60,798 nucleotides of DNA from positions 1-60,798 of the forward strand of contig NZ_JAAXPW010000017.1 in NCBI RefSeq assembly GCF_012396605.1. The letters run 5' to 3'. Shown one piece after another: positions 8,253 to 18,215 of the stretch (position 1 is its first letter; every line of letters begins with the position of its first letter). The notes below the pieces were generated by a model. That model did no database searches, was not told where the DNA came from, and was given only the letters and a program-made list of their open reading frames with translations. The DNA is from Ureibacillus thermosphaericus. GTDB lineage: Bacteria > Bacillota > Bacilli > Bacillales_A > Planococcaceae. The translations under genes were made by a program, and so were the position numbers.

Positions 8253-9098
8253 ATGTCTAAAAGAAAAATGGATCCAAAAGAACTTCCTATTATAGAACAT
8301 ATAGAGGAATTAAGAAAGCGCTTAATTATTTGTGCTGTTTTTTTCGTTATCGCATTAATAGCTGGATTCTATGTTGCAGAACCAATCATTAAATTCATTC
8401 AGCATGATAATGAAGAATTAGAGGCATTAACATTAAATGCATTCAAAGTAAGCGACCCGCTTACTGTATATTTAGAAGTATCCTTCTTTGTAGCATTAAT
8501 TTTGACATCTCCGGTGATTTTGTACCAACTTTGGGCATTTATTGCACCGGGCTTGTATGAATCTGAGAGGAAAGCAACATTAAAATATATACCGTATTCC
8601 TTTGTTTTGTTTTTAGTTGGATTATTGTTTTCTTACTTTATTCTTTTCCCAAACGTTATGAATTTCATGATGAACTTGTCGGAGCGGTTAGATATTCAGC
8701 AAACAATCGGCATTAACGAATATTTCTCTTTTTTATTTAAATTAGTGATTCCATTTGGTTTTTTATTTCAACTTCCAGTCATTACATTGTTTTTATCCCG
8801 TCTCGGGGTATTGAATCCAAACTTAATGTCAAAGTTTAGAAAGTATTCTTACTTTGTATTATTTGTTATTGCCGTATTAATTTCGCCACCTGACTTAATT
8901 TCATATATTCTAATGTCCATTCCGTTATTTGTTTTGTATGAAATTAGCATTGCTATTGCAAAAATCGGATATAAGAAATATTTAAAAGCAGAAGAACAGC
9001 GTATGCAAGAAGAAAAGGAAGCGGAACAAAGACAACAAGTGGAAGCTGCGTTAGCAGAACAAAGACGTCTAATTGAACAAATGAAGGAACAAAATTAA
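8253..9098 (+). CDS. tatC: Sec-independent translocase subunit TatC
   Basis: Multi-spanning receptor for twin-arginine signal peptides. About six membrane spans follow the conserved N-terminal IEHIEELRKRL. The motif ALILTSPVILYQLWAFIAPG and YEISI near the last span fit the family. At 281 residues it carries a longer than usual charged, Gln/Glu-rich C-terminal tail (about 245-281) that may form a coiled coil. A strong terminator follows the stop. Confidence 0.94.
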   Translation: MSKRKMDPKELPIIEHIEELRKRLIICAVFFVIALIAGFYVAEPIIKFIQHDNEELEALTLNAFKVSDPLTVYLEVSFFVALILTSPVILYQLWAFIAPGLYESERKATLKYIPYSFVLFLVGLLFSYFILFPNVMNFMMNLSERLDIQQTIGINEYFSFLFKLVIPFGFLFQLPVITLFLSRLGVLNPNLMSKFRKYSYFVLFVIAVLISPPDLISYILMSIPLFVLYEISIAIAKIGYKKYLKAEEQRMQEEKEAEQRQQVEAALAEQRRLIEQMKEQN

Positions 9099-9138
9099 AG
9101 CCTATTTTCTATGAAATTCATGGAAAATAGGCTTTTTC
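9099..9138 (+). terminator. Terminator behind tatC
   Basis: The stem AGCCTATTTTC with GAAAATAGGCT is followed by TTTTTCTTT. The preceding A-rich side means it could also serve the convergent CPBP gene. Confidence 0.8.
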
Positions 9139-9167
9139 TTTATTCATGCTTATAAAGCAGGCTATGC

Positions 9168-9896
9168 TTAATGAAAAAATTGTTGAATTTTTTCAATGTT
9201 CAATTGTAAGTATGTAACAAAACCATTTAGCATCATGTGCGCAATGATTGGAGTGATTAACCGTTTTGTCTTATTATATAGGAAGGCAAAAATAAAACCA
9301 GTTATGGTATAAAGAATGATATGACTAAAATCTAAATGAATAATCGCAAAGACGATTGCACTTATGAAGGCAGCTAACCAAAAGTTATTTTGTGCTTGCA
9401 TAATCGATCCAAATATTACGCGGCGAAACACAAGTTCTTCTAAAATTGGTCCAAAAATAACGGAAGCTAGAATCATGATTGGTGCGATTTTTGTAATGTT
9501 TATAATGGCTTCAGTATTTTCAGAGCCAAGCTCAATGCCTAATGCCGATTCAATTTGAATACCAATCACTTGACCTAAATAAATCATGAAAAAACCGATA
9601 ATTCCCCAACCAATTGCTACCGACAATGGCATTTTTTCTCCTTTTAAACAATTCCAAAAGTTTTTATTTTTGGAGATTAAGATAAAAGAAATAATTAATG
9701 CTATTCCTGCGGTAATGGATGACCACCAGCCTGCTAATGCAATATACGCTGAACGCCCCTCTAAATCAATAAAGCCTAAAAAGAAACTTTTTAGCGGGGG
9801 AATCCATAGTAAAAAAGAAGAAAGTTGAAAACAGATATAAGTGATTAATACATAAAAAGCGGTCTTTTGAGTTTGAATATTTTGCGAATTAGCCAA
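9168..9896 (-). CDS. CPBP-family intramembrane metalloprotease (YdiL-like)
   Basis: Membrane protein with about eight spans and the CPBP (Abi) signature: EELVFRR (about 153-159), followed by the single histidine of FAIIHLDFSH (about 187). These glutamates and histidines bind the catalytic metal in the family. The substrate is unknown. I chose the TTG at 9896 because AGAGGGA lies about ten bases upstream; an ATG at 9929 has no such site. The place next to groESL equals ydiL in B. subtilis. Confidence 0.82.
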   Translation of the reverse strand: MANSQNIQTQKTAFYVLITYICFQLSSFLLWIPPLKSFFLGFIDLEGRSAYIALAGWWSSITAGIALIISFILISKNKNFWNCLKGEKMPLSVAIGWGIIGFFMIYLGQVIGIQIESALGIELGSENTEAIINITKIAPIMILASVIFGPILEELVFRRVIFGSIMQAQNNFWLAAFISAIVFAIIHLDFSHIILYTITGFIFAFLYNKTKRLITPIIAHMMLNGFVTYLQLNIEKIQQFFH

Positions 9897-10044
9897 TCGT
9901 ATATTTCCCTCTTTCTTATGCAAATTCATTAAAATGTAATCATAATATTAATCTTTCCGATCCAAATTAAGGAATGGTGTTTTTACTAATCATATTCTAT
10001 TGTAGAGGAAGATAGAAAGAAAAGAAATTTTTTATACTTCTCAC

Positions 10045-10073
10045 TTGCAAAAAAAGGGATGATTCATTATTAT
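10045..10073 (+). promoter_or_regulatory. groESL promoter
   Basis: TTGCAA (10045-10050) and TATTAT (10068-10073) are 17 bp apart. The CIRCE operator begins ten bases downstream, so HrcA bound there would block initiation. Confidence 0.6.
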
Positions 10074-10082
10074 ATAATTGTG

Positions 10083-10109
10083 TTAGCACTCAGGTGATAA
10101 GAGTGCTAA
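10083..10109 (+). promoter_or_regulatory. CIRCE operator (HrcA site)
   Basis: Perfect inverted repeat TTAGCACTC-N9-GAGTGCTAA, the canonical CIRCE element. HrcA represses groESL here in the absence of heat or misfolding stress. Confidence 0.97.
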
Positions 10110-10149
10110 TAATGGTAGATAAAATACGAAATGTAGGAGGTTGTTTCAC

Positions 10150-10431
10150 TTGCTAAGACCATTAGGAGATCGCGTGATTATCGAATTAGTTGAGGTAGAA
10201 GAAAAAACTGCTTCTGGACTTGTACTACCTGATTCAGCAAAAGAAAAACCACAAGAAGGTAAAGTGGTTGCTGTAGGTTCTGGTCGTGTATTAGATAACG
10301 GCACTCGCGTTGAGCCTGAAGTAAAAGAAGGCGATGTGATTATCTTCTCTAAATATGCCGGAACAGAAGTGAAATATGAAGGTAAAGAATATTTAATTTT
10401 AAGAGAAAGCGATATTTTAGCTGTTTTATAA
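10150..10431 (+). CDS. groES: Co-chaperonin GroES
   Basis: Heptameric 10-kDa lid of the GroEL folding chamber. The mobile loop region ([19 protein letters not shown]) and the C-terminal [12 protein letters not shown] are typical; 93 residues. The start is the TTG at 10150, giving MLRPLGDRV, which aligns with GroES N-termini and has AGGAGG nine bases upstream. A TTG at 10141 abuts the ribosome binding site and is unlikely. It is first gene of the groESL operon under CIRCE control. Confidence 0.95.
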   Translation: MLRPLGDRVIIELVEVEEKTASGLVLPDSAKEKPQEGKVVAVGSGRVLDNGTRVEPEVKEGDVIIFSKYAGTEVKYEGKEYLILRESDILAVL

Positions 10432-10441
10432 TCATATAGAA

Positions 10442-10500
10442 ATCAAAATTGCGCCTCTTCCATTGTATGAAATGTCAGGCGTATTTATACCGATTTTGAT
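10442..10500 (+). other. Intercistronic hairpin between groES and groEL
   Basis: ATCAAAAT (10442-10449) pairs with ATTTTGAT (10493-10500), and inside it GCGCCT with AGGCG. No T run follows, so it is not a simple terminator. It may stabilise or process the groESL message. Confidence 0.5.
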
Positions 10501-10529
10501 TACCTATAGATAAAAATAAATGGAGGTAA

Positions 10530-12155
<1,626 letters not shown>

Positions 12156-12204
12156 TAACGTTATAAATAAAGACGCCATCCTTTTGGCAGTGTTGAATAG
12201 AAAA

Positions 12205-12240
12205 GGGTTCTTTCCGAAGCAATGGAAAGAACCTTTTTTC
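12205..12240 (+). terminator. groESL terminator
   Basis: The stem GGTTCTTTCC with GGAAAGAACC has an eight-base loop and is followed by six T. Confidence 0.85.
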
Positions 12241-12249
12241 TTTGTGTAA

Positions 12250-12995
12250 AAAAGAAAACCCCCTGCTAGGCAGGGGGTTCCGTATAGCTTACAGCGAGGT
12301 ATTAAAAAAGATCCCACTTGATGCTAAAATAAATTACGGTTCGCCAACCAAATTTTAGTACCAAGGAGGGACCTATTATGTCTTCTGACACAAATAGTTT
12401 AGCACATACCAAGTGGAATTGTAAGTATCACATTGTATTTGCACCAAAATATAGAAGACAGATAATTTATGGAAAGATAAAGAAGATATTGGACAAATAT
12501 TAAGACAACTATGTGAAAGAAAAGGCGTAGAAATAATTGAAGCTACCGCATGCAAAGACCACATACATATGTTGGTCAGTATCCCATCAAAATTAAGTGT
12601 TTCATCATTCGTGGGATATTTAAAAGGAAAAAGTAGTTTGATGATATTCGATCGACATGCCCATTTAAAGTATCGATATGGAAACAGAAAATTTTGGTGT
12701 AGAGGATTTTATGTGGATACGGTAGGTAGAAATAAAAAGGTAATTGAAGAATATATTCGAAATCAAATACAAGATGATATCATTGCAGATCAACTCAGTA
12801 TGGAAGAGTTCGTCGATCCATTTACAGGTGAAGAGATAAAGCGAAAACCTAGGAAAAAATAAAAGAGACCCTTTAAGGGTCAGCTGGAAAAGTAGTGCAG
12901 TTGGCGAACCATTCGATGCCCCTTTAGGGGTTGGCCAGTAATAAAGGCTTCTAGCCGCAGAACAAACCACCCGTTCACACGGGTGGTTTTGATTT
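12250..12995 (+). mobile_element. IS200/IS605-family element (IS200 type, single gene)
   Basis: Subterminal hairpins mark both ends. The left one is AACCCCCTG-CTAGG-CAGGGGGTT (12257-12279); the right one is AAACCACCCG-N6-CGGGTGGTTT (12964-12989). Inside them an 11-bp perfect inverted repeat flanks the gene: GGTTCGCCAAC (12338-12348) and GTTGGCGAACC (12900-12910). There are no terminal inverted repeats or target duplications, as expected for single-strand transposition by a Y1 HUH enzyme. No tnpB accompanies it. Exact ends are uncertain by several bases. Confidence 0.85.
12378..12862 (+). pseudogene. tnpA: IS200-type transposase TnpA, frameshifted
   Basis: Y1 HUH transposase broken by a one-base deletion. 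From the ATG at 12378 (AAGGAGGGA upstream) the frame reads 41 codons, through KWNCKYHIVF and KYRRQIIYGK, to TAA at 12501. The rest continues in the -1 frame from about 12485 (DIGQILRQLC). That part has the HUH motif DHIHML, the family stretch SVSSFVGYLKGKS, and the tyrosine-bearing helix IEEYIRNQ. Both parts align end to end with IS200 TnpA, so one lost base near 12483-12485 explains it. I see no convincing slippery site. A protein of about 97 residues could start at the internal ATG at 12569 but would lack the N-terminal fold. Confidence 0.87.
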
Positions 12996-13087
12996 CGCTT
13001 ACATCTTCATCTATAACAATATTGAACTGCTAGTATAAATTCAAAATTACTAAATTTAAAGTAAAATAAAAAGGTAATATTTTTTTC

Positions 13088-13116
13088 TTGATAAATTTGA
13101 ACTGTAGGTATAGAAT
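13088..13116 (+). promoter_or_regulatory. Candidate promoter of the MFS exporter
   Basis: TTGATA (13088-13093) and TAGAAT (13111-13116) are 17 bp apart, about 40 bp before the start codon. Confidence 0.5.
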
Positions 13117-13156
13117 AGATTTCGCTTAAATATTGTTACAGAGAGTGTGAATAGAT

Positions 13157-14614
13157 ATGACTAAAGAACTGTCAGCACAAAGGCCTCCTTATTTAATGAT
13201 CGCTGTATTGTTTATAGGAGCCTTTATTTCGTTTTTAAATAATACCTTAATGAATGTTGCATTACCTACCATCATGCAAGATTTTCAAATTAGTTATGCA
13301 ACTGTACAGTGGCTTTCTAACGGCTATATGTTAGTTAGCGGTGTATTAATCCCTGCCTCTGCTTTTTTCATCACGAGATTTAACACAAAACCTTTATTTG
13401 TAGTGGCTACTAGTATTTTTACTTTAGGTACGCTACTTGCAGCCTTCTCTCCTAACTTTGGAACATTGCTTGCCGGAAGAATGGTTCAAGCTGCAGGTTC
13501 ATCCGTTATGGCTCCGCTCTTAATGAATGTGATGTTAGTTAGTTTCCCAATTGAAAAACGTGGGACAGCAATGGGCTTCTTCGGGCTTATTATGATGGCT
13601 GCACCAGCAATCGGTCCAACATTATCGGGCTATATTGTAGAACATTATAATTGGCGAATTCTATTTACGATGATTTTGCCTTTTGCAGTTATTAGTGTTT
13701 TATTAGGTTTATGGAAATTAGAGAATGTCATACCAACGAAAAAAAAATCATTGGATTATTTTTCAATTGTGTTAAGTACAATTGGGTTCGGTTCTCTTTT
13801 ATACGGATTTAGTACAGCTGGTAATAAAGGATGGTCCGACCCTGTAATTATTACAACCATCATCATTGGTATAATTGGCATCGTTTTATTTGTATTGAGA
13901 CAATTAAAACTTGAATCTCCGTTTTTAAGTATGGAAATCTTTAAGGCTCCTTCCTATACCCTTTCCGCAATTTTTAGTTCCGTGCTTGGAATGGGGTTAA
14001 CAGGGGGAATGATTTTAACTCCAGCTTATTTACAAAGTGTGCGGCATATCGAACCGATGGAGTCAGGGTTAATGATGTTACCGGGAGCGCTTGTTATGGC
14101 TGCAATGTCACCTATTACTGGTCGCTTGTTTGACAAGTTTGGACCACGCGTATTGGCGATAATTGGTATGAGTATTATGACGGTTACAACATATCTACTG
14201 TCTCATTTAGAAATTGACACTTCAATTATTTATATCATTTCCGTATATACTGTTCGAACAATCGGGATATCTTTAGTGATGATGCCTGTCATGACAAATG
14301 GATTAAATTCTCTAGCACCTCGATTGAATCCACATGGTACTGCAGCAAATAACACCATTCAACAAATTGCTGGTTCTATTGGCACAGCAGTCTTGATTGC
14401 GGTGATGAACACAAAGGCTACATCCGTTGGAGAAAAAATGGCAGCGGAAGCGATGCAAGCTGGTACATTTTCGGAGGAAGTAATGGCAAGCATTACCCAA
14501 CAGGCCCTTTTAGAAGGAATTGAATTAGCATTCTTTGTAGCAACTTGCTTTACTCTTATTCCACTACTTTTATCATTCTTCTTAAAACGTGTAACACAGC
14601 CTCAAATTAAATAA
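13157..14614 (+). CDS. MFS drug exporter, DHA2 (EmrB/QacA) family
   Basis: Proton-coupled exporter with 14 predicted membrane spans in 485 residues. The family motifs are present: the N-terminal LNNTLMNVALPTIMQDF with WLSNGYML, the motif A-like GRMVQAAGSSVMAP, and the antiporter motif C-like APAIGPTLSGYIVEHYNWR. B. subtilis LmrB and Mdr are of this type, but the substrate cannot be read from the sequence. The ribosome binding site is weak (AGAGAGTG). It stands alone between the IS element and a terminator, and no regulator is adjacent. Confidence 0.85.
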   Translation: MTKELSAQRPPYLMIAVLFIGAFISFLNNTLMNVALPTIMQDFQISYATVQWLSNGYMLVSGVLIPASAFFITRFNTKPLFVVATSIFTLGTLLAAFSPNFGTLLAGRMVQAAGSSVMAPLLMNVMLVSFPIEKRGTAMGFFGLIMMAAPAIGPTLSGYIVEHYNWRILFTMILPFAVISVLLGLWKLENVIPTKKKSLDYFSIVLSTIGFGSLLYGFSTAGNKGWSDPVIITTIIIGIIGIVLFVLRQLKLESPFLSMEIFKAPSYTLSAIFSSVLGMGLTGGMILTPAYLQSVRHIEPMESGLMMLPGALVMAAMSPITGRLFDKFGPRVLAIIGMSIMTVTTYLLSHLEIDTSIIYIISVYTVRTIGISLVMMPVMTNGLNSLAPRLNPHGTAANNTIQQIAGSIGTAVLIAVMNTKATSVGEKMAAEAMQAGTFSEEVMASITQQALLEGIELAFFVATCFTLIPLLLSFFLKRVTQPQIK

Positions 14615-14633
14615 AAATGAAACGAACAAAAAC

Positions 14634-14670
14634 CACCATTTTCAATATTGAAAAATGGTGATTTTATTTT
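14634..14670 (+). terminator. Terminator of the MFS gene
   Basis: The stem CACCATTTT with AAAATGGTG is followed by ATTTTATTTT. The rest of the gap to 14934 is AT-rich and holds only the candidate promoter at 14856. Confidence 0.75.
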
Positions 14671-14855
14671 CCAATATTCTTTATAAAATTTATAAGAATT
14701 ATATGATTTATTTTATTATAAAATTATTTTATAATAATTAATGGTCTGATTTGAAATGATATTAAATAAAATTTGAGGAATGTTTAGAATTAGGGAAAGG
14801 GGAAGTAGCTCTTTTTTCAGTTATATGAATATTAGAAATGAATGTTCTATTTAAG

Positions 14856-14886
14856 TTGCTTTTTAATGCATTATTTCATGTATAAT
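14856..14886 (+). promoter_or_regulatory. Candidate promoter of the EAL gene
   Basis: TTGCTT (14856-14861) and a perfect TATAAT (14881-14886) are separated by a rather long 19 bp. Confidence 0.4.
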
Positions 14887-14934
14887 ACAGTTAGCATAGC
14901 AAGTTTGAACATAATTTGTGTGTGGAGGTTTCTT

Positions 14935-16140
14935 ATGGAAGTACTAGATATTTTAGATAGAATAAATGAAATAGAAGTGTTTTATGAGCCAATTTTTAGT
15001 GCGGATTCGCATTCGATTGTTGCTTATGAAGTTTCTGGAAAGCTTTTAATAAATGATAAAACGATCGATATTGTTAATTTAACTTATGATTCAACGATTC
15101 CCGAAGATTTGCGGAAAGAAGCAGAACTTACTCTCATAAAAAAAGCTGTTACAGAAGTAAAGGATTCGTTAAATGATTTCTATGTTTATTTACCATGTAA
15201 TCCAAATTTGTTTATGACAGATGTTGGAGATGCTTATTTTCAAGCAATAAAACAAACAATTGGTGAATCGTTATTATCCAAAATATTTCTAGTAATTCCA
15301 GCGCATAAATATGAAGGGGAAGCTGATGAATTACAGCATCCAATTCGGTATATGAAAACGTATGGTGTCAAAATCGCTTTAGACGAAATTGGTAAAGAAA
15401 GCAAGTTGGATCAAATACTAATGTTGGAGCCAACTGTATTAAAAATCAATATTAATCAATTGAATTACAATGCTTGGGGTTCCCAAAGTCATGTGTTTAC
15501 AACAATTCAAAGTTTGGCGATCAAAATGGGTGCCGCTTTAATGTTTAATGATATAAAAACGGATTATCAATTACATCACGCATGGAAGCATGGTGCTCGA
15601 TATTTTAAAGGAGAATATTTACAGAAACCTTCTACACATTTAAATCCGAAAGACTCATTAAAAGAGCGATTCCGCAATGATTGTAAACAATTTATTGCAA
15701 CTGAAAGAAAGCAGTTGGAATTAAAATATGAAGAAATGAAAAAATTGAAAAAGGATATTGCTACAATTGTTGATCAATCAAAACTACAAAGTCATGATGA
15801 GGAGTCACTCTTAGCATTAGCAAACAAATTAACAAAATATGCTTTCCGATTTTATATTTGCAATGAAGAAGGATTTCAAATATCCCCAAATATCGTGCGT
15901 AGAAATGGAAATTGGATAGTGGAAAAAGAAGCTATCGGTAAAAATTGGAGTTGGCGACCTTACTTTCTCTTAAATATCATCAAATTAAAAGATGATGTGA
16001 AAGGTGAACTTTCAAATATATATAGTGACATCAAAACCGGCGAATTAACTCGTACGTTCTCCATGGCATTAGCTGATAATGAATATTTATTTGTTGATAT
16101 TTCGTACGATTACTTGTATGAACATAATCTGTTACATTAA
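14935..16140 (+). CDS. ykuI: YkuI-like EAL protein, catalytically degenerate
   Basis: Cytosolic protein of 401 residues. It has an N-terminal EAL domain (about 1-255), a coiled-coil linker rich in Lys/Glu (about 265-310), and a C-terminal PAS-like domain as in B. subtilis YkuI (NWSWRPYFLLNI, YSDIKTGELTRTFS). EAL domains hydrolyse cyclic di-GMP using conserved acidic residues. Here the EAL signature reads YEVSGK (E32 kept, Leu to Ser, Arg to Lys). The catalytic Asn segment reads YLPCN, the Glu of EIT is Val120 in LVIPAH, and the late Glu pair reads NDIK. D150 and K170 remain. I infer a non-catalytic, perhaps ligand-sensing, role. The start is the ATG at 14935 behind TGGAGG. Confidence 0.82.
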   Translation: MEVLDILDRINEIEVFYEPIFSADSHSIVAYEVSGKLLINDKTIDIVNLTYDSTIPEDLRKEAELTLIKKAVTEVKDSLNDFYVYLPCNPNLFMTDVGDAYFQAIKQTIGESLLSKIFLVIPAHKYEGEADELQHPIRYMKTYGVKIALDEIGKESKLDQILMLEPTVLKININQLNYNAWGSQSHVFTTIQSLAIKMGAALMFNDIKTDYQLHHAWKHGARYFKGEYLQKPSTHLNPKDSLKERFRNDCKQFIATERKQLELKYEEMKKLKKDIATIVDQSKLQSHDEESLLALANKLTKYAFRFYICNEEGFQISPNIVRRNGNWIVEKEAIGKNWSWRPYFLLNIIKLKDDVKGELSNIYSDIKTGELTRTFSMALADNEYLFVDISYDYLYEHNLLH

Positions 16141-16186
16141 TATTTAATCGTGTTCGATAAATGGAAGGAAAAAGTGAATTTTAGGA

Positions 16187-16222
16187 GGCTGTCTAGAAAT
16201 TTCTAGATAGCCTTATTTTTTT
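16187..16222 (+). terminator. Terminator of the EAL gene
   Basis: The stem GGCTGTCTAGAAA with TTTCTAGATAGCC is followed by TTATTTTTTT. Confidence 0.85.
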
Positions 16223-16283
16223 ATGGAGAGAAGCAACTGGAAGGGGGCTATTTGCATAAGTTGAGAGATTAGCTATTCGCGGA

Positions 16284-16430
16284 ATATCTGCACAAGCTAA
16301 GGACTTATCCGCACGAGTAGAGGAATTATCTGCAAATGCTCAGGATCTAACCGCACAAGTAGAGGAATTATCTACACAAGTTCAGGCGTTATCCGCACGA
16401 TTCAAGGGAATCTTCTCACAAGAACTGCTC
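16284..16430 (+). repeat. 21-bp tandem repeat encoding heptads, without a start codon
   Basis: Seven imperfect 21-bp units follow one another without gaps. Typical is TTATCCGCACGAGTAGAGGAA at 16305-16325, one base over 20 only as a unit; its core is TATCCGCACGAG. Read in one frame they encode heptads such as ISAQAKD, LSARVEE, LSANAQD, LTAQVEE and LSTQVQA, a coiled-coil pattern. The frame is closed by TAA about 30 bp upstream and has no ATG/GTG/TTG with a ribosome binding site. It runs on to a stop near 16511. The gap 16223-16551 holds nothing else that I recognise. Confidence 0.65.
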
Positions 16431-16551
16431 TATTCACATTCAATCCTCCATATAAACTCCTTAGAATGTTTATCAATTACAATTGTTATTTTCTTTCAAA
16501 ACACATCATAAAATCTATTGATTGTCATAAGTGCAAAAAGGAGGATGCACC

Positions 16552-17841
16552 ATTCAAATACACGTTGTTCGGCCGGGAGATACGATTTGGGGGATTGCTC
16601 AAAGCTACAATGTCAATCCACAAACAATCATTCAAACGAATCAAATTGAATTACCAAATGAATTAGTGGTGGGGCAAGCAATTGTGATTCCGATTGTTGG
16701 AAGTTTTTACTGGGTTCAGCCGGGGGATACGTTATTTACCATTGCACAGCGTTTTGGAATGAACTATCTCACCCTTGCACAAATTAACGGACTAAATCCC
16801 AATCAGCCATTGCTGCCAGGACTAAGATTATATATTCCACCGAGGGCGAAAACGAGAGCAGAAGTTAATATTTATATTGAACCATCCGGGGATACAGTTA
16901 GTGAACAATTATTGAATAGTGCCCGTGAAGTAGGAACTTATCTCACATACTTAGCGCCATTCAGTTATGAAGCAAGAAGAGATGGTAGTCTCGTACCAAT
17001 GCCAATACAGGGAATACCTGAAGTGGCTCAGAATAGTGGGGCTTCTTTGATGCTTGTTGTGACGAATTTAGAAAATGGTCAGTTTAGTGGGGAACTTGGT
17101 AGAGATATATTGCAAAGCTCAGCAGTTCAGGATGTTCTTCTAGATAACATTATTGATGAGGCAAAACGTATTGGGACGGTATCAGACATTCATTTTGACT
17201 TTGAATTTTTGCCTCCAGATCAAAGAGAAGCGTACAATAATTTTTTAAGGAAAGCAGCAGATCGTCTTCATGAGGAAGGATTGTTAATTTCCAGTGCATT
17301 AGCTCCAAAACTATCCCGTGAACAAACTGGTCAATGGTATGAAGCTCATGATTATCGTGCACATGGAGAAATAGTGGACTTTGTTGTATTAATGACCTAT
17401 GAATGGGGCTATTCAGGAGGACCACCAATGGCAGTATCTCCAATTAGTGAAGTGGAGAAAGTGTTAAACTATGCTTTAACAGAGATGCCGCCAAGCAAAA
17501 TTATGATGGGACAAAATTTATATGGTTATGATTGGACCCTTCCTTATGTTGAAGGAGGACAATATGCAAGAGCTATAAGCCCTCAACAAGCGATTGCTCT
17601 TGCCCGTGAACATAATGCAGAAATTCAATTTGACCCAATTGCTCAAGCTCCTTATTTTTATTATGTAGATGATGAGGGTAAAAATCATGAAGTTTGGTTT
17701 GAAGATGCTAGGTCGATTCAAGCGAAGTTTAATTTAATGAAAAGGTTGAATTTGCGGGGGATTAGTTATTGGAAGTTAAGCTTTGCTTTTCCTCAAAATT
17801 GGTTGTTAATTCAAGACAATTTTAATATTGTTAAAAGATGA
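16552..17841 (+). CDS. sleL: Spore cortex peptidoglycan glycosidase, SleL/YaaH type
   Basis: Enzyme of the SleL/YaaH family, which cleaves spore cortex peptidoglycan (N-acetylglucosaminidase) during germination. Two LysM domains (about 3-47 and 53-97) bind glycan. The glycoside hydrolase 18 domain follows, with the catalytic motif D212-I-H-F-D216-F-E218. AGGAGG (16539-16544) sits seven bases before an ATT codon, and the protein then begins QIHVVRPGDTIWG, just where LysM starts. The alternative is GTG at 16531, which adds seven residues, lies before the AGGAGG and has no site of its own. I therefore infer an ATT start, giving 429 residues. No clear terminator follows. Confidence 0.85.
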   Translation: MQIHVVRPGDTIWGIAQSYNVNPQTIIQTNQIELPNELVVGQAIVIPIVGSFYWVQPGDTLFTIAQRFGMNYLTLAQINGLNPNQPLLPGLRLYIPPRAKTRAEVNIYIEPSGDTVSEQLLNSAREVGTYLTYLAPFSYEARRDGSLVPMPIQGIPEVAQNSGASLMLVVTNLENGQFSGELGRDILQSSAVQDVLLDNIIDEAKRIGTVSDIHFDFEFLPPDQREAYNNFLRKAADRLHEEGLLISSALAPKLSREQTGQWYEAHDYRAHGEIVDFVVLMTYEWGYSGGPPMAVSPISEVEKVLNYALTEMPPSKIMMGQNLYGYDWTLPYVEGGQYARAISPQQAIALAREHNAEIQFDPIAQAPYFYYVDDEGKNHEVWFEDARSIQAKFNLMKRLNLRGISYWKLSFAFPQNWLLIQDNFNIVKR

Positions 17842-18215
17842 AATAGCAATGCAATTATTAAACGGTTGATGGAGATTTCATTAATAGTGAATTGCACAAA
17901 TTGCATGATTATAAAAAAGAATCCTCAAAATTTAGGAAACTAGCCCGAGTCTCGAGATATAGAAAACTATTTCATCAGTAAGCTCGAGCCGGGCATTAAT
18001 TTGTTCACAGAATGACATATCAAATATATTTTTCTAATACATAAAAGTACGGATTATTAGCAATATGTAAAATTGATAAATTTAAAATTATTAAAAAATG
18101 CTAATTTTGTTATAGAAGTATTAATTTCAGAGTTAAATACAGGGGTAATTTCCTATTTAAACCAATATAGAAATGTCTTAAAATTAAAATTAGTAAATAA
18201 AAAGGAGGACTATTG
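17842..18215. other. Gap with an inverted repeat
   Basis: No gene is visible. AGCCCGAGTCTCGAG (17942-17956) and CTCGAGCCGGGCA (17983-17995) form an imperfect GC-rich hairpin without a T run. ATGCAATT (17849) and AATTGCAT (17899) can also pair. The rest is AT-rich up to the AGGAGG of the next gene. Confidence 0.5.

Noticed and set aside
12471-12503. Programmed -1 frameshift in tnpA
   Set aside because: The codons at the junction (AAG AAG) do not allow good re-pairing after a -1 slip, and IS200 transposases normally have one frame. A simple one-base deletion is more likely.
16284-16430. CRISPR array
   Set aside because: The units are contiguous 21-bp imperfect repeats without spacers, and no cas genes are nearby.
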